DNA of 64,000 bases from Chryseobacterium oleae (GCF_900115055.1 NZ_FOVD01000008.1:62001-126000), one strand, 5' to 3'; shown: positions 44,309-53,851, numbered from the stretch's first letter. Numbers and translations: made by a program. Notes: generated by a model not told the origin, from the sequence alone.

Positions 44309-45421
44309 ATGAATTCAGCCGAAGTGATAAATAATACAAAATGGTTTTCGAAATTTTCATTATCGTTTTTAGCCATTGTTGGGGCTGCAAATACTGCTCT
44401 TTTTATAATTCTACCTCTTTTACCTTATAAAATTTCGCAGTTTATATTTCCTGTAGGATTTCTTGCATTAGGATTGGCCATACTATTCTCAATTGGTTTT
44501 TCTATTTATTGGCACAGAAAAGAAAATAAAGGAACATTTAATTCTATACCATATATTTCCTGGTTTTCAATATTGCTGCGGTATTGGATGGCGTTTCTAC
44601 TGTTGGATTTTGGCTTTCAAAAAATATTTGAAGTCAACTTTAATTATTCGTATCATATAAATGATTCTTTATCAAGCGTATTAACGGGGCCGGAATTAAC
44701 CTGGAAATATTATGGATTTTCTTACGGACTTGCAGTGATTTTGGCCTTTTTTCAAATAATTGGTGCTATTCTTTTGTTATTCAAACGTACCACTTTATTA
44801 GGCATTATCATACTTTTACCTGTCATGCTGAACATTGTTTTGATTAATGTTTTTTATAGTATCGGACCCATTACCTTATTTACATCGATCCTGATAACAT
44901 TGGGCTTAGTTCATCTGTTTTTACAGCAAAAAGTTGATATCATAAACTTCTTTAATCAACACAAAAGCAGACTGCCATCCATTGGTAATAATTTTTCACG
45001 CTCCATCGCTCGTGTGTTATGTATTCTAATTCCTTTATTGTTTGTTATTTACTATAATTATGATGTGCACCGTTCAAAAAAATATTTTGGAAAATGGAAA
45101 GTCACATCCATGATACGCAATGGAAAACTGTTGAAAGACAATCAATGGCAACAGGATACTTTGGCCTGGAAAACAATTTATATTGAAGAAAGAGGAAAAA
45201 TGTATTATTGTCCGAATCCCTACATGTATGTGGATAGTACTTCACTGTTTATGAAATATCATCACGATGATAAAGAACAGAATTTTAAGGTGATATCCTA
45301 CGAAAAGAACCCGAAAAAACCAGACACAATTCCTGTTCACATTAACAATTTCAGGAATAACTCAATGCAATGGAAAATGATTTTCTACAAGGACACGATT
45401 CAAATGGAATTAAAGAAATAA
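44309..45421 (+). CDS. DoxX-like membrane protein with C-terminal soluble domain
   Basis: 370 residues. There are about seven hydrophobic segments between 15 and 260, including RYWMAFLLLDFGFQKIFEV and ELTWKYYGFSYGLAVILAFFQ typical of DoxX-like proteins. A final 110-residue region (YFGKWKVTSMIRNGKLLKDN and on) has a lipocalin-like start. The topology puts this part probably outside the membrane. Function unknown. It converges on the efflux operon. Confidence 0.6.
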   Translation: MNSAEVINNTKWFSKFSLSFLAIVGAANTALFIILPLLPYKISQFIFPVGFLALGLAILFSIGFSIYWHRKENKGTFNSIPYISWFSILLRYWMAFLLLDFGFQKIFEVNFNYSYHINDSLSSVLTGPELTWKYYGFSYGLAVILAFFQIIGAILLLFKRTTLLGIIILLPVMLNIVLINVFYSIGPITLFTSILITLGLVHLFLQQKVDIINFFNQHKSRLPSIGNNFSRSIARVLCILIPLLFVIYYNYDVHRSKKYFGKWKVTSMIRNGKLLKDNQWQQDTLAWKTIYIEERGKMYYCPNPYMYVDSTSLFMKYHHDDKEQNFKVISYEKNPKKPDTIPVHINNFRNNSMQWKMIFYKDTIQMELKK

Positions 45422-45452
45422 AATCTTTAACAAAACTGATCCACTTATATTC

Positions 45453-47042
45453 CTAATAAGGTATATTTCCTTTTCTCAATCTAAGCACCACATTCTGAAT
45501 TTGTGGAAGTAATAGCAGTATCAGAATAACACACACCACACCAACGAGCATCAGGTCATAATAATCCCGGGTAGCGCGAGCGAATATCTGCTGTCCTACC
45601 ATTTGATTAAAATATTCTTTTGAAGCGCCTTTTGCCGTATAGATATCGTTGCCGGCATTGATATATTGGTTTTGAATATCCAGTAAAGTAGCAGGCAATT
45701 GCGCGTTGGTTTCCGTTACTGTTTCCCGAAGCTTTTCCCGGACTGCAGATTTGGAGAACAATTGAATCTCGTTATTAAGAGCCATACTGGCTGTAAAACC
45801 TGTGAACCTCGCCAATATTCCGATAAGTGAAGCATTGAACGCAATCTTTGGCGGTGCTGCGGAGCTGGTGAATGAAACAATAGGGACAAATAAAATGCCC
45901 GTTGCAACTCCATAAATAAACATAGGTAGAATGAAATCATTGGTTTCTCCCTGTACCGACACAAAAAGGATCATATAGGCATAGTATAACGCCATACAGC
46001 CAAAACCGACTATAATGATCCTGATCAGGTTAAATCCCATTAGGACAAACCGGGAGGTAACCAGCATACTCAGTACGGTTCCGGTAATGACTGCTATCCA
46101 GATGGGAATCGTACTGATAGGATCATTACCCAAAATGATTTCAAGATACCCATACGCAAGCCCGGTACTTCCTTTGAAAATGTAAAACGTAAAAAGCAGC
46201 AGCAGGCCGATGACGAAATTCTTCACCCTGAAAATCTGTAAGTTGATCAGGGGGCGTTTAAGCCTCGATTCTCTCATAACAAACAGTGTAAAGACGATGA
46301 AATTACCAAGGAAGAGCAGAACGATTAACGGACTGTCAAACCAGCCCGATTGCCGCCCGTAGATCAGGATGTATCCTAAAATCAAAATAAAAGAGGCATA
46401 GAACAGATAGCCCACCCAATCCACCTGATAAAGCGGTATTTTTTTTGTAAACCTTGCTTTGCCATTCATCGTCAGCAGTACAATTAATGTCAGAAGGATG
46501 AGCATGATACCGGAACCCAAAAACAGCCAGTTGAAGTCATAAAAATAAAGTACGGCACTGGAAAAGATAGAATAGAAAGGAACCGAAATCTGTATACTTC
46601 CATAAAGCAGACTGTACCCAATCACCCGGGCACGGGTAGACTCCAGCCTTGGAAAAGTGAGCTGCAGAACAATACCTGACATTAATGCACAGGTAACTCC
46701 CTGTACAAACTGACAAATCACAAATAGAGTCCAGTCTTTGGAATAAAAACAAACGACAGAACATACCGCATTGATAGCAAGTGCCGTCACCAGATATTTT
46801 CTTGGTGCAAAATACTTTACAATCCGAAAGTCCAGAGCTAAAAAAGCCACGGTTGAGCCATAGATAACCACCATGCCATATTGAACATCGGTAGGCTGTA
46901 CCCCATAAAAGCCCATGACCGTTACAGGACTGCTATACAGAGAAAAGCTAAAAAGGCAGGTCATGAGAATGGCAAATATTACAGATCTTGCCATCCATTC
47001 GGATACCCATGGTTTGAAAACCGGAATTTGATGTGCTTGCAT
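45453..47042 (-). CDS. MFS drug-efflux permease, EmrB-like
   Basis: 529 residues with about 14 transmembrane segments, the DHA2/EmrB layout. The sequence starts WMARSVIFAILMTCLFSFSL and ends in a membrane helix and a short basic tail. It is the last gene of a four-gene operon: small gene, TolC, HlyD, MFS. Spacing to HlyD is 2 bp. It should form a three-part pump across both membranes with the two upstream genes; the substrate is unknown. Confidence 0.87.
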   Translation of the reverse strand: MQAHQIPVFKPWVSEWMARSVIFAILMTCLFSFSLYSSPVTVMGFYGVQPTDVQYGMVVIYGSTVAFLALDFRIVKYFAPRKYLVTALAINAVCSVVCFYSKDWTLFVICQFVQGVTCALMSGIVLQLTFPRLESTRARVIGYSLLYGSIQISVPFYSIFSSAVLYFYDFNWLFLGSGIMLILLTLIVLLTMNGKARFTKKIPLYQVDWVGYLFYASFILILGYILIYGRQSGWFDSPLIVLLFLGNFIVFTLFVMRESRLKRPLINLQIFRVKNFVIGLLLLFTFYIFKGSTGLAYGYLEIILGNDPISTIPIWIAVITGTVLSMLVTSRFVLMGFNLIRIIIVGFGCMALYYAYMILFVSVQGETNDFILPMFIYGVATGILFVPIVSFTSSAAPPKIAFNASLIGILARFTGFTASMALNNEIQLFSKSAVREKLRETVTETNAQLPATLLDIQNQYINAGNDIYTAKGASKEYFNQMVGQQIFARATRDYYDLMLVGVVCVILILLLLPQIQNVVLRLRKGNIPY

Positions 47043-47044
47043 GA

Positions 47045-48091
47045 TTAATCTTTTAAAACGTCTACATTAGCATTCATTCCTGCAGCGAGTCTGACCAATT
47101 TTTCAGGTTTATCGGTAAGCTTTATTCTGACGGGAATACGTTGTGTGATTTTTACAAAGTTACCGGTGGCATTATCCGGTGGCAACAATGAATAACGGGA
47201 ACCTGTAGTAGGGGAAAGCGATTCGATGACTCCGCTGAATTTTTCGTTTGGAAAAGCATCTATGGTTATGGATACCGGTTGTCCGGTCTTGAAATGACCC
47301 ACCTGTGTTTCCTTGAAGTTCGCCATCACCCATTTTTCTTCAGCGTTGTTTACTAAAAATGCCAACGTTTGTCCCGGCTGTATTAATTGGCCTTCCTGAA
47401 TGGCCTTTTTACCGATCTGCCCGTTGAAAGGAGCTGTAATGACGGTATATTTAATGTCCAGTTCCTGACGTCCGAGCAGGGCTTTCTTGATTTTTATTTC
47501 TGCCCCTATGGCCTGACGCTGTGCCCGGAGATCATTGAGCCTGGATTCGGCGACGTGTAAAGAAGCTTTTGTCTGATCATAATCCGACTGTGTAATAGCC
47601 AGTGATGTACTGATGTTCTCGAATTTTTGAGGTGTGGTAGATTCATCAGCCAATAGATTTTTATACCGGTCGAATTCTCTTTGCTGCTGGTTCAGTTTCG
47701 CTTTTGCCCCTGAAAGCTGGGCTTTGATGACTTCAATGCTCTTGATTTGCGTTTCTTCATTAGCAACCAGAATAGGCAATTTGGCATGCGAACCCATCAG
47801 TTCTGCTGAGGCGGCATCTCTTTTCAGTCCGTACTCATCGAGTTCTATAACCACAAGGGTATCACCTTTTTGAACCTGCTGATTGTCTTTGTAATAAATT
47901 TTGCGGATGTAGCCGCCCACTTTTGCGTTTACGGGTGATAAATACGCGTCTACCTGAGCATCATTGGTTTGTTCATAGCGGTGTCCTTTTAAGAAATAGA
48001 GGATTCCCCAAATGATGATTGCTGCCAATAAAGCGATTCCGAACCATTGAGTAAGGATCACAATTATTTTATCTGTCCTGTTTTTGTTCAT
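47045..48091 (-). CDS. HlyD/EmrA family membrane-fusion protein
   Basis: 348 residues. One N-terminal membrane helix (WFGIALLAAIIIWGILYFL, about 13-31) is followed by a biotinyl-lipoyl-like half (AQVDAYLSPVNAKVGGYIRK), a long coiled coil (about 90-200), the second half-motif (ITAPFNGQIGKKAI) and a beta-barrel domain (QPVSITIDAFPNEKFSG). The order is that of EmrA. It is between tolC and the MFS gene in one operon. Confidence 0.9.
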   Translation of the reverse strand: MNKNRTDKIIVILTQWFGIALLAAIIIWGILYFLKGHRYEQTNDAQVDAYLSPVNAKVGGYIRKIYYKDNQQVQKGDTLVVIELDEYGLKRDAASAELMGSHAKLPILVANEETQIKSIEVIKAQLSGAKAKLNQQQREFDRYKNLLADESTTPQKFENISTSLAITQSDYDQTKASLHVAESRLNDLRAQRQAIGAEIKIKKALLGRQELDIKYTVITAPFNGQIGKKAIQEGQLIQPGQTLAFLVNNAEEKWVMANFKETQVGHFKTGQPVSITIDAFPNEKFSGVIESLSPTTGSRYSLLPPDNATGNFVKITQRIPVRIKLTDKPEKLVRLAAGMNANVDVLKD

Positions 48092-48101
48092 AATTTTTGT
48101 A

Positions 48102-49436
48102 TTAAATAATTCCTGCGATAGCCAGTAGCCGGATATGACTGAGTTTTAAATTGGTTTGTGCAGTGGTTAGATTAAATTTTGCTTCCAGTAAAGCATTTTC
48201 TGCTTCCAGAAGATCCGTCAGAAGGGATTCCTGATTGAGATAGCTGTTCCGGATGACACGAACGGTTTCGGTAGTTTTAGTGATGTTTTTTTCTGCCGTT
48301 TCTACGCTTTCCGATGCCTGTTGCTCTTGTAAATAGGCTTCTTTTACCTGAATAGAAATTTCATCCTTTTTGATATTGGCTTTTTCTTTGGCCTGACTGT
48401 TGGCGACCTGTGCGCGGGCAATCGTATGTTTGCTTTTGTATAGATTATCAACAGAAAACTGCACCATAATTCCTGTCTGGCCAAATCCCCATAAATCATT
48501 CGAGTAAGGATAAAATGAAATCTGCGGATAGGTATAATTATAATTGGAGTACAGGGAAACTTTAGGCATCAGAGTCGCTTTAATTTGTTTGATATTCATC
48601 TCACTTAATCGGATGTCGCTATTCACCATCTTATATTCTGGTGATTGATTGAGGGCTATATCTACGTAATCTTCGTAATGAGATTCTGTAATGGGATCCA
48701 TTTCAAAACTGCTTTGATAGGGAATCTCAAGCTTTTCTTCATACTCACGACCCATCAGGATGTTGAGACGTTGTGTACTAACGGCGATTTTCTTTTCAAT
48801 ATCGGAAAGACTTAATTCCAGCTGTGACAATTTCACCGAGGTTCTCAGCACATCACTTTTTAGGACAATCCCGTTTTTGTGTAAACTTTCAATGAGTGAC
48901 AGTTGTTTTTTCTCTGCCGCAATCTCTGCCGCAATAAAATCATGGAAGTTCAAAAACTTATACAGATCAAAATAAGCAACCGCAACATTGTATTTTACGT
49001 TGTTTTTTTGCAGATCGGCTTCATATTGCTTATGCGTTCTTTCTTCCTGCTTTATTTTGATATTTCTTCTGTCCTTACCACCGTTGAAGAGGTTGTAGTT
49101 TAAGTTGTATCCTACGCCGTAGCCGTAGTTTTTTACAGGCACATCCTGCGGAGCTGAGAATAATCCGTTATCGTAAATGAGGAATTTAGATTTAAGCTTT
49201 ACATCTCCTATTATTGAAAGTTCCGGAAGCAGGCGGTCTTTGGCTTCCAGAATTTCTAATTGGCTTTGCTGAAGATTTAAATCCGATAGTTTGAGCTGCC
49301 GGTTATGGGTTTCTGCGATCTTCCATAAGTCTTCCAAACCCAATGTACGGGCATTTTCTATACCCTGAGCATTGAATGATTGTGAGAATAACAGCAGTGT
49401 AAATCCTAAAATTGGAATTAATTTATATGGTTTCAT
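48102..49436 (-). CDS. TolC family outer-membrane efflux protein
   Basis: About 444 residues from MKPYKL (49436), which begins a signal peptide ending FNAQG. Two OEP repeats, each a pair of long coiled-coil helices, are seen (LEILEAKDRLLPELSII and later ANIKKDEISIQVKEAYLQEQ). It forms the outer-membrane exit duct of the efflux pump. The start overlaps the end of the small gene upstream by 14 bases. Confidence 0.9.
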   Translation of the reverse strand: MKPYKLIPILGFTLLLFSQSFNAQGIENARTLGLEDLWKIAETHNRQLKLSDLNLQQSQLEILEAKDRLLPELSIIGDVKLKSKFLIYDNGLFSAPQDVPVKNYGYGVGYNLNYNLFNGGKDRRNIKIKQEERTHKQYEADLQKNNVKYNVAVAYFDLYKFLNFHDFIAAEIAAEKKQLSLIESLHKNGIVLKSDVLRTSVKLSQLELSLSDIEKKIAVSTQRLNILMGREYEEKLEIPYQSSFEMDPITESHYEDYVDIALNQSPEYKMVNSDIRLSEMNIKQIKATLMPKVSLYSNYNYTYPQISFYPYSNDLWGFGQTGIMVQFSVDNLYKSKHTIARAQVANSQAKEKANIKKDEISIQVKEAYLQEQQASESVETAEKNITKTTETVRVIRNSYLNQESLLTDLLEAENALLEAKFNLTTAQTNLKLSHIRLLAIAGII

Positions 49437-49680
49437 GGATTTTCTTTTTATCAATGATTCTACGTTCTCTTTTATTGAAGAGCCATTTTTTCACTATCTT
49501 TTTTAATTCATCGAAGACAATGGTTAAGTCCGTCATGGGCATGAACGGATAAGAGTAGTCAATCCGGTAGATATTATGTGCCTCATATTCTTCCACTGAG
49601 TGCGATACTGTATCATGGCAAGGTTGGTCCTGTGCTCCGGGCTGGATGTTCTTATTCGGATGAGTGATGTTCTGTTTCAT
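49423..49680 (-). CDS. small hypothetical protein, first gene of the efflux operon
   Basis: 85 residues, no signal, rich in H and K at both ends: MKQNITHPNKNIQPGAQDQP and LKKIVKKWLFNKRERRIIDK. The central CHDTVSHSVEEYEAH has one cysteine and two histidines. It overlaps tolC and is the first gene after the divergent AraC regulator. No family recognised. Confidence 0.55.
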   Translation of the reverse strand: MKQNITHPNKNIQPGAQDQPCHDTVSHSVEEYEAHNIYRIDYSYPFMPMTDLTIVFDELKKIVKKWLFNKRERRIIDKKKIHETI

Positions 49681-49756
49681 AATGACTTTATTATTTACTC
49701 AACAAAATTATTCATACGGATAAAGCGTCTTTTTATATAATTAGCCTAATATTTGT

Positions 49757-49764
49757 TATATTTG
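49757..49764 (+). promoter_or_regulatory. -7 box of the AraC gene at 49770
   Basis: TATATTTG, an exact TANNTTTG, ends 5 bases before the ATG, so the transcript would be leaderless. On the other strand TAATTTTG (49710-49703) serves the efflux operon. Confidence 0.5.
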
Positions 49765-49769
49765 GCCAT

Positions 49770-50558
49770 ATGGAAATTCTTAAGCAACTTATTGATAGTG
49801 TTGACCAGAATCCAGATTCTATTTTGGTCGTACGACAGCAAACCGAGCAGCGTTTGCCTTCCCATCAGCACGATAAGGCTCAATTGCTATTGGTTTTTGG
49901 AGGAATAGCTTACCTGCAGACAAACGAAAAGGATTTCTATATTCCGGCTCATCATTATATCTGGATTCCGAAAAATTATCCCCACAACCTGATGTTTAAT
50001 ACACAGGATCTGCATATCATCAATATCTATTTTCCTGGGAAAAGTCCGGGTGGTTTTTACGATGAAATGGGTATTTACCCGGTGAGTAAACTTTTAGCTG
50101 AAATGCTTTCTTTCAGCGAAAAATGGCACGGCGATTATGATGAAGGATCGTGGGAATTTGAGTTTTTAACGACACTGAGAAATGTGTTGCCCAAAGAAAA
50201 TCTCAAAAAGTTTTCGATCCAGCTTCCCACTACGGAAGATCAAAGACTTAACGCTATTGTGGAGGGGCTTCGAAATAAACTTACGGAAAACCTTACCTTA
50301 GAAGAAACAGCGAAGCAATGGGGAATCAGCGTGAGAAGTTTGACCAGACTGTTTCAAACGAAACTTCATATCACCTTTATTCAGTATGTAAAAATGTTGA
50401 GGGTGATCCGGGCTATGGAACTGATGAAAGACAGCAACCTGAATATGACAGAGATTGCTTACGAAGTAGGGTATTCGAATATATCTGCATTCAGCAATAA
50501 TTTTTACCAATTGACCAATATGAGACCCACTCAATTTAAGGCGATGTCTTCGTCATAA
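49770..50558 (+). CDS. AraC family regulator with cupin domain
   Basis: 262 residues: N-terminal cupin (HQHDKAQLLLVFGGIAYLQT, about 27-46, and later PAHHYIWIPKNYPH) and C-terminal double helix-turn-helix (about 155-258; LTLEETAKQWGISVRSLTRL, MTEIAYEVGYSNISAFSNNF). It is divergent from the efflux operon across 89 bp and is the likely regulator of it. Confidence 0.88.
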   Translation: MEILKQLIDSVDQNPDSILVVRQQTEQRLPSHQHDKAQLLLVFGGIAYLQTNEKDFYIPAHHYIWIPKNYPHNLMFNTQDLHIINIYFPGKSPGGFYDEMGIYPVSKLLAEMLSFSEKWHGDYDEGSWEFEFLTTLRNVLPKENLKKFSIQLPTTEDQRLNAIVEGLRNKLTENLTLEETAKQWGISVRSLTRLFQTKLHITFIQYVKMLRVIRAMELMKDSNLNMTEIAYEVGYSNISAFSNNFYQLTNMRPTQFKAMSSS

Positions 50559-50610
50559 ACAGATCCGGGAAGGGGAGTGTGTAAAGGTATCTGGTTATAA
50601 TTCATCATTA

Positions 50611-50643
50611 AAAAAATTGGACAACTTAAAAAATAAGCTGTCC
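50611..50643 (-). terminator. terminator of the HExxH gene (minus strand)
   Basis: On the minus strand GGACAGCTT, 7-base loop, AAGTTGTCC, then an A/T-rich run of T. One mismatch. It lies 46 bases after the gene stop. Confidence 0.65.
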
Positions 50644-50689
50644 AGTCTTGTAAAAACAGAACCGAAGTCCGGTAGTTCTATTGAGCTAA

Positions 50690-51544
50690 TCATTTATAGC
50701 TTTTAGCAAATTTCTTCGCCAGCACATCATACCATTTTTTATAGTTGTTATGCAGTCCCATAATGTAAGCGTTAAACTCATCAATTTCATACTGAGGAAG
50801 TTCCCATTGTTCTTCATCTTCATCAAGAAAAATTTCTGAGCCCAGCATAATAGATTTTTGGACTGTTTTAATGGCAAATTCCTGTGATTCCTCAGACTGA
50901 TGAGGTCCTTTGTAAAGATCAAGCGTTCCGAATAAATGAAGAATCTCATGAGGAACAACGTATTCTTCGGTTTTATCCGTGATGATTTTTCCTTCAAAGT
51001 TGTTGAATACGGCTGCAGATTCCACAAAGGCTGCATCATCGTCCTCGTAATCTTTGTCGCATGGCATAGAGTAAGACTGTGCTTCAGCATTAATGAAAAA
51101 GACAATATACATCTGGTCAAAAGGATCTTTAGCCTTCAGTTCGTCATACAAATCCATCGGATTGTCATATCCCATTTGCTTTAGAACTTCCTCGGTCCAT
51201 TTTTCATTATTTGCGTCAGGATCCGGATCAGAGCTTATGGTGAAGTCTTTATCAGTCCCATACGTTTTATTACTTATCGTCAAGCTTTTTCCATACTTGC
51301 CGGCTTCTCTTTTCAGCCAGTTTTCAGAGTGCGGAAGTATTTTTAAAATTTCTGTTTTTTGGGTCTTCGAAAAAGAAGGACCATCCTTTAGCTTGACGAA
51401 TATATTCACCTGTAGAATTTTTCCTTCTAGTTTTGTTGCTGAACCTGCAGTCTGGATATAGCGGGTCTGATCTGTGAAATTTTTCTGCCCGAAGCTTATT
51501 GAACTTACCAGAAGTGAAGCCAATAAAATGTAAGCTTTTTTCAT
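50690..51544 (-). CDS. exported putative zinc metallopeptidase
   Basis: 284 residues with a signal peptide (MKKAYILLASLLVSSISFGQ). PHEILHLFGTLD gives H199-E200-xx-H203-xx-G206-xx-D209, the HExxHxxGxxD zinc site of metzincin-like peptidases, with aspartate as third ligand. A long acidic segment (CDKDYEDDD) precedes it. No known metzincin subfamily is matched. Substrate unknown. Single gene. Confidence 0.65.
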   Translation of the reverse strand: MKKAYILLASLLVSSISFGQKNFTDQTRYIQTAGSATKLEGKILQVNIFVKLKDGPSFSKTQKTEILKILPHSENWLKREAGKYGKSLTISNKTYGTDKDFTISSDPDPDANNEKWTEEVLKQMGYDNPMDLYDELKAKDPFDQMYIVFFINAEAQSYSMPCDKDYEDDDAAFVESAAVFNNFEGKIITDKTEEYVVPHEILHLFGTLDLYKGPHQSEESQEFAIKTVQKSIMLGSEIFLDEDEEQWELPQYEIDEFNAYIMGLHNNYKKWYDVLAKKFAKSYK

Positions 51545-51734
51545 TTTTGCTTAAATTAATTACTGATTTATTTTCAACTTTTATTTTTGATTAAAAATGT
51601 AAAAACGGACTCAAAATAAATGCCAATAAAAAGCAGTAAGCGGCTAAAATGATCCGAAAATTCAAGTTGATCAATAATGTGCTATAAAGAGTTAAATTGT
51701 GGTGATTATGAAAAATAAAGAGACAGCATGGTAA

Positions 51735-52085
51735 TCATTTTATGGCTTCACGATGAGATTTTGCCCATTTTACCATAGTTTGAATCAAGGGATAAAGTGA
51801 TGCACAATATTCTGTCAAATTATAGGTTACCGTTTTTGGGAAATCCGGGTCCTGTTCCCTTAATACCAGTTTATTCATTTCCATCTCTTTAAGCTCTTTG
51901 GAAAGCATTCTAAAAGTAATTCCGGGTATACTTTTCGCTATTTCACGGTACCGGTGATTTCCGTTATAGATGGCCACCATCACCTGTGCCCGCCATTTTC
52001 CGCTTATCACGTATAAGGTATCCTGCAGGTATTTCAGATCCTCCTGGTCTTTCACGGTACATACATAAGCAGCTTCTTGTTTCAT
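51735..52085 (-). CDS. HxlR family transcriptional regulator
   Basis: 116 residues of the HxlR winged-helix type: DTLYVISGKWRAQVMVAIY, FRMLSKELKEMEMNKLVLRE and the YPLIQTMVKWAKSH tail. A cysteine near the start (AYVCTVKDQED) is at the position used for redox or aldehyde sensing in some relatives. It is divergent from the crotonase gene with a palindromic site between them. Confidence 0.88.
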   Translation of the reverse strand: MKQEAAYVCTVKDQEDLKYLQDTLYVISGKWRAQVMVAIYNGNHRYREIAKSIPGITFRMLSKELKEMEMNKLVLREQDPDFPKTVTYNLTEYCASLYPLIQTMVKWAKSHREAIK

Positions 52086-52101
52086 AAAAATGGTCTAACG
52101 A

Positions 52102-52115
52102 TATACTCAGGTATA
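52102..52115. promoter_or_regulatory. candidate HxlR operator
   Basis: TATAC-tcag-GTATA is a perfect palindrome located between the HxlR start codon and its minus-strand -7 box (TATTTTTG, 52130-52123). Binding there would block its own transcription. The forward -7 box of the crotonase gene is TAATTTTG at 52145-52152. Confidence 0.4.
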
Positions 52116-52177
52116 GCATTTACAAAAATATAAAATAGTACCTCTAATTTTGTTTCTATACAATAGAATTTATAGAT

Positions 52178-53011
52178 ATGATAAACAATCAAAATTTTGA
52201 AATGGTAAAGGTCTCCATCAATCATTCAGTAGCCAAAATTATCATTAACAATCCTCCGGTGAATGTTTTAGATGTAAAGCTGATGTCTGAGATCAATACA
52301 ATTCTTTCCAGTTTTTCCAATGATCACTCGGTGAAAGTAATTGTATTTGAAAGTGAAAATCCGGATTTTTTCATTGCCCATGTCGATATGAGCCTGATAG
52401 ACCATCCCAATGCTTTCGATGAATTGGCAAAGGACATTCCCCACCATTTAAATGTTTTTCAGGCTTTTGGTGAAACAATAAGAAAACAGCCACAAATTAC
52501 CATAGCAAAACTCAAAGGAATTGCCCGTGGCGGTGGTGCTGAGTTTATTGCGGCGGTGGATATGAGCTTTGCTTCAATAGAAAAAGGTCAATTGGCACAG
52601 TGTGAGGCTTTAATGGGAATTATTCCCGGAGGTGGCGCGACTGTTTATCTGAAAAACAAAGCAGGAAGATCCCGTGCTTTGGAAATCATTTTAGGAGCAG
52701 ACCTGTTTGATGCTGTTACTGCTGAAAAATATGGCTGGATTAATCGTGCGATTGCCCATGATGAAATTGATCAGTTCGTAGATCGATTGGCTCAGAACAT
52801 AGCCCATTTACCCGAAGGGGTTATCGCTGCGGCTAAGGAAACTTTATATCCGGCAGGCTTTGAAAAAGAATTTCAATTGGAACATACCAATTGGGAAGCT
52901 TTATTTGCTAAATCAAATGCTGAAAGACTGATCAGAGGTGGCTTGGAGAATGGTGCTCAAACCGTAGAAGGCGAATTGCATCTGGAAGAAATTTTGAGAA
53001 AATTAGCCTGA
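52178..53011 (+). CDS. enoyl-CoA hydratase/isomerase family protein
   Basis: 277 residues, crotonase fold. AKLKGIARGGGAEFIAAVDM (about 109-128) is the oxyanion-hole region, GIIPGGGATVYL (about 147-158) the second active-site segment. The first catalytic glutamate position reads E in GGGAE, while the second is not clearly a glutamate, so simple hydratase activity is uncertain. It is probably under the divergent HxlR regulator. Confidence 0.82.
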   Translation: MINNQNFEMVKVSINHSVAKIIINNPPVNVLDVKLMSEINTILSSFSNDHSVKVIVFESENPDFFIAHVDMSLIDHPNAFDELAKDIPHHLNVFQAFGETIRKQPQITIAKLKGIARGGGAEFIAAVDMSFASIEKGQLAQCEALMGIIPGGGATVYLKNKAGRSRALEIILGADLFDAVTAEKYGWINRAIAHDEIDQFVDRLAQNIAHLPEGVIAAAKETLYPAGFEKEFQLEHTNWEALFAKSNAERLIRGGLENGAQTVEGELHLEEILRKLA

Positions 53012-53172
53012 GATTAACCTATCCGGTAAAAGCTGCAATTGAAATCCAATTGCAGCTTTACATTTTAATTTGATGTTTTTATGACGGAAAATATAAAAGA
53101 TAATGGATTTTTGGGTTAAGATTCATTTGATTTTGATAACACCCTATAAAAGATGCTTTCAATATTTTGTAG

Positions 53173-53298
53173 TATATTTGCAGCCTATTTTAATGGTATC
53201 AAAAAAGGTTTAAAGAAGCGTTAAAAGCTTGAATGTAATCCACCCACCATCTCCGCTGAAAAAAACGAATTCCATTAGAAGGCTAATGGAACTTTTTT
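53173..53298 (+). ncRNA. promoter-terminator unit with tRNA-like 3' end, possible small RNA or tRNA fossil
   Basis: -7 box TATATTTG (53173-53180) and a perfect terminator TTCCATTAG-aagg-CTAATGGAA with six T (53270-53298) enclose about 110 bases without a gene. Near its end CACCATCTCCGCTGAAAA resembles the 3' end of a tRNA gene and shares TCTCCGCTGAAAA with the tRNA-Ser at 36701. The 5' half does not fold as a tRNA. It could be a degenerate tRNA or a small RNA. Confidence 0.4.
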
Positions 53299-53370
53299 AT
53301 GGAAAAAAGTCACGGATGCAGGATGTAAATTTTGGAGGATCAATTTCAAAACATGATGAGCAAGTTTTTT

Positions 53371-53489
53371 TTAACATTAAGAAATTAAGATCATAAGTTA
53401 TGAGGTGCTTAAACAACTTAAAGAAAAATCAATTTATTGATTTCTTCATTGATAACAATAAGCATTATGCTTAAATCCTTAATGTTTGA
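53371..53489. repeat. ATTAAG-rich hairpin element, copy 2
   Basis: TTAACATTAAGAAATTAAG (53371-53389) and its near complement CTTAAATCCTTAATGTTTG (53470-53488) enclose a central AAATCAATTTATTGATTT stem-loop. Same layout as 31974-32102. It fills part of the 935-bp gap before the histidine kinase; bases 53490-53850 show no gene. Confidence 0.6.
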
Positions 53490-53851
53490 AATTAAGAAAT
53501 AAACTAAAGTTTATTGAGGTTAAGAAAATGACGATTAATTTTAAACAGACTTTTATAGGTTTGAATGTACTTACTTCACTCCCCAAGTTTGGAGATTGAT
53601 CTATTTTTGGAGATCAAAATGTCGGCTGATTAATCAGGTAAATAAAACAACCGCTTAGTCAAATCAATGTAATTGATTCCCTCTTTGCATCGTTAAAATA
53701 CGCACTATGAGAATGGAACTTTGCGTTAAAAAAGTGTTCTGTTTTATAAATCTATAACCATAAGTTGTTCCTTTTGTTTGACTGCGTCGAATCTTTGATT
53801 TCAAAACAAAAGAACATATAACACACACCTTACAAAATCACACCAAAAGAA

